Positions 32,630 through 38,119 of a stretch of DNA of 38,119 nucleotides are shown one piece after another. The translations under genes and the position numbers were made by a program. The notes beneath the pieces were generated by a model. That model was not told the origin of the DNA and searched no databases. It saw only the letters and a list, made by a program, of their open reading frames with translations. This DNA comes from Planctomycetota bacterium (GTDB lineage: Bacteria; Planctomycetota; Planctomycetia; Pirellulales; Pirellulaceae): positions 1 through 38,119 of the forward strand of contig CAUJKE010000280.1 of the NCBI GenBank assembly GCA_963205385.1. The letters are read 5' to 3'. The first letter of the stretch is position 1. Every line of letters begins with the position of its first letter.

Positions 32630-33883
32630 ATGAACTTTCTCGAAGCGCAAGATCCTGACGTTTGGTCGGCCATCACGGCCGAGATGCATCGCCAGCAGGA
32701 TGGACTGGAGATGATCGCCAGTGAGAACTACACCAGCCCCGCCGTGATGCAGGCGGTGGGGAGCGTGCTCACCAATAAGTATGCCGAAGGGTATCCTGGC
32801 AAGCGGTATTACGGCGGCTGTGAGTATGTGGATGTGATCGAAAACCTGGCCCGCGATCGGGCGAAGCAGCTCTTTGGCGCGGAGTTCGCCAACGTCCAGC
32901 CGCACGCCGGCTCGCAAGCGAATCAGGCGGTGTATCTCACGCTGCTCAACCCCGGCGATACCGTGCTCGGGCTCGATCTCGCTCATGGCGGCCATTTGAC
33001 GCACGGCATGAAGCTGAACATCAGCGGCAAGCTGTACAAGTTCATCAACTACGGAGTGACCAAGGACACCCAGCGCATCGACTTCGATCAGGTCGCGCGT
33101 CTCGCCAAGGAGCACAAGCCGAAGTTGATTGTCGCGGGGGCGAGCGCGTATCCGCGCGAGATTCCGCACGACAAGTTCGCGGACATCGCCCGCGACGTGG
33201 GGGCGAAACTGTTCGTGGATATGGCGCACTACGCCGGACTCGTCGCGGCCGGCTTGCACCACAACCCGGTCCCGGTCGCCGACTTCGTCACCACGACCAC
33301 GCACAAAACGCTCCGCGGCCCCCGCGCGGGGCTGATTCTCTGCCGCGAAGAATACGGCACGGACGTCAACCGGAGCGTCTTCCCCGGTTTGCAAGGGGGC
33401 CCGCTGATGCACGTCATCGCCGGCAAGGCGGTCTGTTTTGCGGAAGCGATGAAGCCGGAGTTCAAGACCTACGCGCAGAACATTCTCGATAACGCCAAGG
33501 CGCTGGCCGAGGTGCTGCTCAGCGGCGGCTTGAAGCTCGTCAGCGGCGGCACGGAAAATCACCTGATGCTCGTGGACGTCACCGCGCTGGGCATTGGCGG
33601 CTCGGCCGCGGAACATGCGCTAGAGGCTTGCGGCATCACGGTCAACAAGAACATGATCCCGTTCGACACGCGCAAACCGATGGACCCCAGCGGCATCCGC
33701 ATCGGCACGCCGGCGCTGACCACACGCGGCATGGGGATTGCTGAGATGCAGCGCATCGGCGCGTGGATTCTGGAATCACTCAAAAGCCCCGACGACGGCC
33801 AACTGCACGCACGCCTGCGCGGCGAAGTGAGCGAGATGTGCACGCAGTTCCCGGTGCCGGCCGCGAATTTGGCGACGGTATAG
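32630..33883 (+). CDS. glyA: Serine hydroxymethyltransferase
   Basis: This 417-residue PLP enzyme interconverts serine and glycine with tetrahydrofolate, feeding one-carbon metabolism. Family hallmarks are [64 protein letters not shown] and the lysine loop [14 protein letters not shown] with the PLP-binding Lys226. The C-terminal part with [10 protein letters not shown] and [14 protein letters not shown] is also complete. It lies 30 bases ahead of the ATPase gene on the same strand, so the ATPase/DUF4276 pair could ride on the glyA transcript. Confidence 0.97.
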   Translation: MNFLEAQDPDVWSAITAEMHRQQDGLEMIASENYTSPAVMQAVGSVLTNKYAEGYPGKRYYGGCEYVDVIENLARDRAKQLFGAEFANVQPHAGSQANQAVYLTLLNPGDTVLGLDLAHGGHLTHGMKLNISGKLYKFINYGVTKDTQRIDFDQVARLAKEHKPKLIVAGASAYPREIPHDKFADIARDVGAKLFVDMAHYAGLVAAGLHHNPVPVADFVTTTTHKTLRGPRAGLILCREEYGTDVNRSVFPGLQGGPLMHVIAGKAVCFAEAMKPEFKTYAQNILDNAKALAEVLLSGGLKLVSGGTENHLMLVDVTALGIGGSAAEHALEACGITVNKNMIPFDTRKPMDPSGIRIGTPALTTRGMGIAEMQRIGAWILESLKSPDDGQLHARLRGEVSEMCTQFPVPAANLATV

Positions 33884-33913
33884 CGCGAACGCACGCGGGA
33901 GTTAATCGACGAC

Positions 33914-35122
33914 ATGAGCCCGTTTGTACGACGCCTCCGCTTGCGCAACTACAAGAGCATCGCCCAGTGCGATGTGGAACTGGGTGCGTTCACGCTCCTC
34001 GTGGGGCGGAACGGCGCGGGAAAGAGCAATTTCCTGGATGCGATGCGATTTGTCGTCGATGGCTTGAGCTCGTCTCTGGATCATGCGATTAAGTCGCGCG
34101 GCGGGATCGAAGCTGTCAGGCGAAGGTCGACGGGCCATCCGCATAACTTCGCGGTGGAACTCGATCTGGAGATCGACGATGCTCACTTCGCGCTCTATGG
34201 GTTTGAGATCGCAGCCCAGAAGTCCGGCGGATTTTCGGTCAAGAAGGAGCAGCTGGAAGTCCGCAGTGGAAGCAACGCGCGCCTCGCTCACTATCTCGTG
34301 GAAGACGGCCAGTTGAGGCAGTCCTCTGGCTCCCTGCCGCAAGTCCTCGCGGATCGCCTGTACCTGGTCAACGTCTCAGGCCTTCCCGACTTTCGCCCGG
34401 TCTACGACGGGCTGATTTCGATGGGGTTCTACAACTTGAGCCCCGAGGCGATTAAGGAGCTGCAAACGCCGGATGCCGGTGAGTTGTTGCATCGAGACGG
34501 GAGCAATCTGGCGAGCGTGATCGCCCGCCTGGCGAAAGAGCGCCCGGAAGTCATGGAGCGCGTGCGGAATTACTTGCAGTCGATTGTTCCCGGCGTTACG
34601 GATGTCGTGCGCGAGCAACTTGGGCCGCGTGAGACGTTGCTCTTTCGTCAAGATGTCGAAGGCGCTCAACATCCGTGGCGGTTCTACGCCGCGAGCATGT
34701 CGGACGGTACTTTAAGGGCGCTCGGCGCGCTCGTCGCGGTGCAGCAGTTTGCGAGCAAATCGCGGCGTGCTCGGCTGATCGGGATTGAAGAACCGGAGGC
34801 GGCGCTCCATCCCGCCGCGACCGGGTCGCTCGTGGATGCGCTCCGAGAAGCCTCGACATACACCCAGGTGGTCGTCACCACGCATAGCCCCGAGTTGCTC
34901 GAAAACATCGACACGACGACCGAGACGCTACTGGTGGTCGTCGCCAACAAAGGAAAAACAGACATCGCCAAGATTGATCAGGCGAGTCAGGAGTCGATCA
35001 AATCGCACTTGTACTCGCCGGGCGAGCTCTTGCGCATGGATCAACTTGGCCTGGATTATGGCGATCTACAAAGGCAACAGCAGCAGCCGACGCTGTTCGA
35101 CGCAGTTGAGGAGGCTAAGTAG
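33914..35122 (+). CDS. AAA-type (AAA_21/OLD-like) ATPase, first gene of a TOPRIM-linked pair
   Basis: This 402-residue ATPase is of the ABC/SMC-like AAA_21 group. Walker A is GRNGAGKS (31-38) after the LRNYKSI opening typical of RecF/OLD-like proteins. A signature-like SDGTLRALGAL is at 263-273, Walker B is LIGIEEPEAALHP (288-300), and an H-loop-like TTHSPELLENID is at 322-333. The middle (about 90-255) is a helical insert in place of long coiled coils. The next gene starts two bases after the stop and encodes a TOPRIM-like protein. Related ATPase/TOPRIM-type pairs are known in anti-phage systems such as PARIS. Alternatively it is a housekeeping ATPase of unknown job. Confidence 0.9.
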   Translation: MSPFVRRLRLRNYKSIAQCDVELGAFTLLVGRNGAGKSNFLDAMRFVVDGLSSSLDHAIKSRGGIEAVRRRSTGHPHNFAVELDLEIDDAHFALYGFEIAAQKSGGFSVKKEQLEVRSGSNARLAHYLVEDGQLRQSSGSLPQVLADRLYLVNVSGLPDFRPVYDGLISMGFYNLSPEAIKELQTPDAGELLHRDGSNLASVIARLAKERPEVMERVRNYLQSIVPGVTDVVREQLGPRETLLFRQDVEGAQHPWRFYAASMSDGTLRALGALVAVQQFASKSRRARLIGIEEPEAALHPAATGSLVDALREASTYTQVVVTTHSPELLENIDTTTETLLVVVANKGKTDIAKIDQASQESIKSHLYSPGELLRMDQLGLDYGDLQRQQQQPTLFDAVEEAK

Positions 35123-35124
35123 AA

Positions 35125-35724
35125 ATGCTGCGTGTGGCGACCATCGTCGAGGGGCACGGCGAAGTGGCCGCGGCGCCAATCCTCCTGCGGCGGATGTTCG
35201 CGGAGCTTTGCAATCGCCATGACGTTGATATCCTGCGGCCGATTCGGGAGAGACGAGGGAGGTTGAACAAGCCGGACGAATTGTGCCGCGCGGTAAAGTT
35301 GGCGATTAGCAAACTGCGAAATCCGCCCCACGCCGGCGAACCGTCGCTCGTGCTCGTCCTCTTCGACCGCGATCCATCGACCGAATTGCCTTGCCAAATG
35401 GCTCCGCCGCTCGTAGCTCTGCTGCAACAACAATTCTCGCATCAAAATGCCGCCGTTGTCCTCGCGAATGTAGAATACGAAACGTGGTTCGTCGCAGCCG
35501 CAGAGTCGTTGACCCGGTACCTCGAACTCTTCCCGAACGAAACGATCCCCCCCGACCCGGAAGAAAAGCGATTAGGTAAGAACTGGATCAAACAACGATT
35601 CCGGGGCGCCAGCTATTCAGAAACACAAGATCAACCTGCGATGACGGCCAGCATGGATTTTGCGAAGGCGAGGGAGCGCTCTCCTTCGTTCGACAAGCTT
35701 TGCCGCGTCGTGGAATCCCAGTAG
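35125..35724 (+). CDS. DUF4276-family, TOPRIM-like protein
   Basis: This 199-residue protein fits the DUF4276 family. TOPRIM-like landmarks are an acidic residue after the first strand (IVEGHGE, Glu9/Glu13) and a DxD after a later strand (LVLFDRD, Asp81 and Asp83). Both are where metal-binding residues of TOPRIM nucleases stand. A NVEYETWFVAAAESL segment is also typical of the family. It follows the ATPase by two bases, with GAGGAGG as ribosome binding site, so the two are coupled. By analogy with OLD and PARIS, it would be the nuclease or effector controlled by the ATPase. No activity is shown from the sequence alone. Confidence 0.82.
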   Translation: MLRVATIVEGHGEVAAAPILLRRMFAELCNRHDVDILRPIRERRGRLNKPDELCRAVKLAISKLRNPPHAGEPSLVLVLFDRDPSTELPCQMAPPLVALLQQQFSHQNAAVVLANVEYETWFVAAAESLTRYLELFPNETIPPDPEEKRLGKNWIKQRFRGASYSETQDQPAMTASMDFAKARERSPSFDKLCRVVESQ

Positions 35725-35733
35725 GATACAACT

Positions 35734-36177
35734 ATGTCCAACAACAAAATCCTCATCGCCGACGATCATCAGGCGAATCGTGAATTGCTCGAAGCGTACC
35801 TGGCCGGGGTCGATTGCGATATTGAGATCGCCGTCGACGGGCAGGATACGCTCGCCAAGGTGCAAGCGTTCCAGCCGGACTTGATCCTGCTCGACATCAT
35901 GATGCCTAAACTGAGCGGGTTCGAGGTCTGCAAGCAAGTCAAGCAAGCCCCCCATACGCGGCGGATCATGATCCTGATGGTGACCGCCCTCAATGAACTA
36001 GGCGACATCGAGCGGGCGGTTGCTTGCGGGACGGACGACTTCCTCTCCAAGCCGGTCAATAAGGTCGAGCTGGTGAAGCGGGTGGAGAACATGCTCAAGC
36101 TCAAGGATGTGACCGACGAGGTAGAACGCCTGCGACGGTACATCCAGGAGATGGAAGACGACAGCGGGCCGAGCTAA
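35734..36177 (+). CDS. Stand-alone response regulator receiver protein
   Basis: This 147-residue protein is a single receiver domain with the full active-site set: Asp10/Asp11 (IADDHQ), phosphoacceptor Asp54 (LLDIMMP), Thr84 (MVTALN) and Lys106 (LSKPVN). A short C-terminal helix (DEVERLRRYIQEMEDD), perhaps a coiled coil, replaces an output domain. The protein would therefore signal by protein-protein contact, as CheY-like regulators do. No histidine kinase is nearby. It starts 9 bases after the DUF4276 gene, so it may be co-transcribed with that pair. It also precedes the C39-like/ATP-grasp genes, and which set it belongs to is open. Confidence 0.93.
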   Translation: MSNNKILIADDHQANRELLEAYLAGVDCDIEIAVDGQDTLAKVQAFQPDLILLDIMMPKLSGFEVCKQVKQAPHTRRIMILMVTALNELGDIERAVACGTDDFLSKPVNKVELVKRVENMLKLKDVTDEVERLRRYIQEMEDDSGPS

Positions 36178-36387
36178 GCGGCCGTCTTTGCGCAGCCCAC
36201 GCGCCAATCCCAACCGATCCGAGCCGATGCCGAGAAGCCGCGATTTCCCCCTTGCTCTTGGGCCACCTTTTCCCGCACAATACAGACTCCACTCTGGCCG
36301 CGGCAAAAACTGTTGTTTTGGTCGCTTCGCAGGTCACGGTTGACCGGCGGGCCGCCGCGCGCGGGTGGACTATGCTAGCACCGCACC

Positions 36388-37125
36388 GTGAACTTCCACG
36401 TTCTCGAATTTGGCATCCTCCCGCAGCCGGATAACATCACCTGCGGACCGACGTGCTTGCACGCCATCTACCAGTATCACGGCGACGAGTTGCCGCTCGA
36501 ACAGGTAATTGCGGAAGTTCCCAAGCTGGACGAAGGGGGGACGCTGGCGGTGCTTATGGGCTGCCACGCGATCCGCCGCGGGTACGACGCGCATATCATT
36601 ACGTCCAATCTGCAAGTCTTCGATCCGACCTGGTTCCAAGAGGGCGCGCCGCCGCTGGCCGACCGGCTTCGCCGGCAGATGATGGTCAAGCCGTGGCCCA
36701 GGTTGCAGCACGCTTCGACGGCGTACTTGGAGTTCTTGTCGCTAGGCGGTAGGATCACGATGGAAGATCTGACGAGCAGCCTGGTGCGGAAGTACCTGCG
36801 AGAGTCGATTCCGATCTTGACCGGTTTGAGCGCGACCTATTTGTATCAGTGCGCTCGCGAATTCGGCCCCAACTGCGAGGAAGACGACCTTCGCGGTGAA
36901 CCGGCGGGGCACTTCGTCGTCCTCTGTGGTTACGACAAACTGAATCGTGAAATCCTGGTAGCCGATCCGTTCTACGCGCACCCGTTTGGCCCGGATCATC
37001 ATTACCGGGTCAGTGCCGAGCGCGTGATGCGCGCCATCCTGCTAGGCATCCTCACCTACGATTCCAATTTGTTGATCGTGCAACCGCGGCAGAAACTTTC
37101 TAAAGGTGATGTGTGTCCACCCTGA
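36388..37125 (+). CDS. C39-like (papain-fold) cysteine peptidase
   Basis: This 245-residue protein has the layout of C39-type peptidases. Gln13 precedes the catalytic Cys19 (LPQPDNITCGPTCLHAI), the catalytic His is His175 in GHFVVLCGYD, and Asp193 is in LVADPF. No ABC transporter domain, signal peptide or membrane span is attached, unlike bacteriocin-exporting C39 proteins, so it is soluble. It overlaps the following ATP-grasp gene by 13 bases. In published comparative genomics, free-standing peptidases of this class neighbour RimK-like ligases with an N-terminal RLAN domain and are predicted to trim the peptide product. The GTG start has no clear ribosome binding site. Confidence 0.85.
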   Translation: MNFHVLEFGILPQPDNITCGPTCLHAIYQYHGDELPLEQVIAEVPKLDEGGTLAVLMGCHAIRRGYDAHIITSNLQVFDPTWFQEGAPPLADRLRRQMMVKPWPRLQHASTAYLEFLSLGGRITMEDLTSSLVRKYLRESIPILTGLSATYLYQCAREFGPNCEEDDLRGEPAGHFVVLCGYDKLNREILVADPFYAHPFGPDHHYRVSAERVMRAILLGILTYDSNLLIVQPRQKLSKGDVCPP

Positions 37126-38119
37126 TCGTCGCCAACGATCCCAAAATGTGGCCCTTTGCAATTCCCGGCGTGGAAGTAGTCGATGCGCGGTCGTACCTGA
37201 CCAAGCCCGAGTACAGCGACCTCCGGGGAGTCAAGGTCTTCAATCTGTGTAAATCGTACCGTTATCAAAGCGCCGGCTATTACGTTTCCCTGTTAGCCGA
37301 AGCCCGCGGCCATAAGCCGCTCCCCAACATCACCACCATCCAGGACTTGAAAAATCAGTCGATGGTGAAGTTGATCTCCGACGACCTCGAAGAGCTGATT
37401 CAAAAAAGCCTGCACCCGCTGCACGGCCCCGAGTTCACGCTGAGCATTTATTTCGGCCGCAACATGGCCAGGCGGTACGACCGGCTCTGCTTGCACCTGT
37501 TCAACTTGTTTCAAGCGCCGATGCTGCGTGCGCAGTTCGTGCAAGAAAACAAAGAGTGGCGGCTCAAGAGCGTCTCGGTGATTCCCGCGAGCGAGGTGCC
37601 GGAATCGCATTGGCCGTTCTTGGTGGAAGTGGCGACCGAACACTTCGCCGGCCGAGGCGCGAAGGTTCGCAAGAAGGCGAAAACCCTCCGCTACGACCTG
37701 GCGATTCTCTGGAGCGCCGAGGATCCCGAGCCGCCGTCTGACCAAAAAGCGATCAACAAGTTCATCAAGGCCGCCGAATCGCTGGGGCTCGATGCCGAAA
37801 TCATCTCCCGCGACGACTACGGCCGCCTGGCCGAATTCGACGCGCTGTTCATCCGCGAGACCACGCAGGTCAACCATCACACCTACCGCTTCGCCCGTCG
37901 CGCCGCGAGCGAAGGCCTGGTGGTGATGGACGACCCGCAGTCCATCGTCCGCTGCACCAACAAGGTCTACCTGGCCGAAATGCTGACGCGGTACGATGTG
38001 ACGATGCCCAAGACGGTGCTCGTGCATAAAGGGAACTGCGACACGGTCGCCGCCGAACTAGGCCTGCCCTGCGTCCTCAAACAACCCGATAGCGCCTTCT
38101 CGCTGGGCGTGGTCAAGGT
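37113..38119 (+). CDS. RimK-family ATP-grasp ligase with N-terminal RLAN-type domain (partial)
   Basis: A frame open to the right edge starts at a GTG at 37113, with AAAGG six bases ahead, inside the end of the peptidase gene. The 335 visible residues begin with an extra domain (STLIVANDPKMWPF, NLCKSYRYQSAGYYVSLLAEARGH), which fits the RLAN domain found ahead of RimK-like ligases. Ligase parts follow: LAILWS, FDALFIRETT, VMDDPQSIVRCTNKVYLAEML, MPKTVLV and VLKQPDSAFSLGVVK at the edge, where the ATP-binding lysine is expected. Such enzymes join amino acids to amines by ATP-driven amide formation. The C-terminal catalytic part lies beyond the window. Confidence 0.88.
   Translation, partial: MSTLIVANDPKMWPFAIPGVEVVDARSYLTKPEYSDLRGVKVFNLCKSYRYQSAGYYVSLLAEARGHKPLPNITTIQDLKNQSMVKLISDDLEELIQKSLHPLHGPEFTLSIYFGRNMARRYDRLCLHLFNLFQAPMLRAQFVQENKEWRLKSVSVIPASEVPESHWPFLVEVATEHFAGRGAKVRKKAKTLRYDLAILWSAEDPEPPSDQKAINKFIKAAESLGLDAEIISRDDYGRLAEFDALFIRETTQVNHHTYRFARRAASEGLVVMDDPQSIVRCTNKVYLAEMLTRYDVTMPKTVLVHKGNCDTVAAELGLPCVLKQPDSAFSLGVVK

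Overview
The window looks like a chromosomal segment of a planctomycete, most likely of the Pirellulales/Planctomycetia type. No single gene proves this, but several together point there: a very large secreted protein of the PVC-type (Planctomycetes-Verrucomicrobia-Chlamydiae) dehydrogenase, HEAT and haem family, a PQQ-like beta-propeller protein beside it, a zinc-ribbon protein with a long Ala/Pro linker and a trypsin-like domain, and high GC with loosely packed genes on both strands. There is no rRNA, tRNA, CRISPR array, transposase or phage gene that I can see.

Layout. 1-4.9 kb: the tail of an unknown gene and its terminator, rsmE (minus), a small lipoprotein (minus), then a two-gene operon of a DHDPS-family aldolase/lyase and an iron-sulphur L-serine dehydratase, ending in a 49-codon remnant that looks like the N-terminus of a glycosyltransferase. 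5.0-8.4 kb: a compact four-gene run of metallophosphoesterase, alpha/beta hydrolase, cutA and a small unknown protein, with overlapping starts and stops. 8.4-13.2 kb: zinc-ribbon/trypsin protein and a methyltransferase (minus), a HEAT-like lipoprotein (plus), a repeat-rich intergenic region, and an N-formylglutamate amidohydrolase-family protein (minus). 13.4-20.2 kb: asnB (plus) converging on a PQQ-like protein and the PVC-type haem protein (minus). 20.2-25.1 kb: a second repeat-bearing gap, then pyruvate dehydrogenase E1 (aceE) and E2 (aceF) without an E3 gene. 25.2-30.2 kb (minus): leuS, a methyltransferase and glgC, with a good sigma-70-like promoter ahead of leuS. 30.5-32.5 kb: three unrecognised envelope or membrane proteins. 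32.6-38.1 kb: glyA, an AAA ATPase/DUF4276 TOPRIM-like pair, a stand-alone response regulator, a C39-like cysteine peptidase and a truncated RimK-like ATP-grasp ligase that runs off the window.

The most interesting parts are at the right end. The ATPase/DUF4276 pair has the architecture of OLD- or PARIS-like conflict modules. The C39-like/ATP-grasp pair resembles predicted peptide-synthesis operons. Elsewhere, two families of palindromic intergenic repeats occur together in two separate gaps; one has base changes that preserve its hairpins. A three-gene membrane cluster with many intramembrane histidines has no function I can assign.
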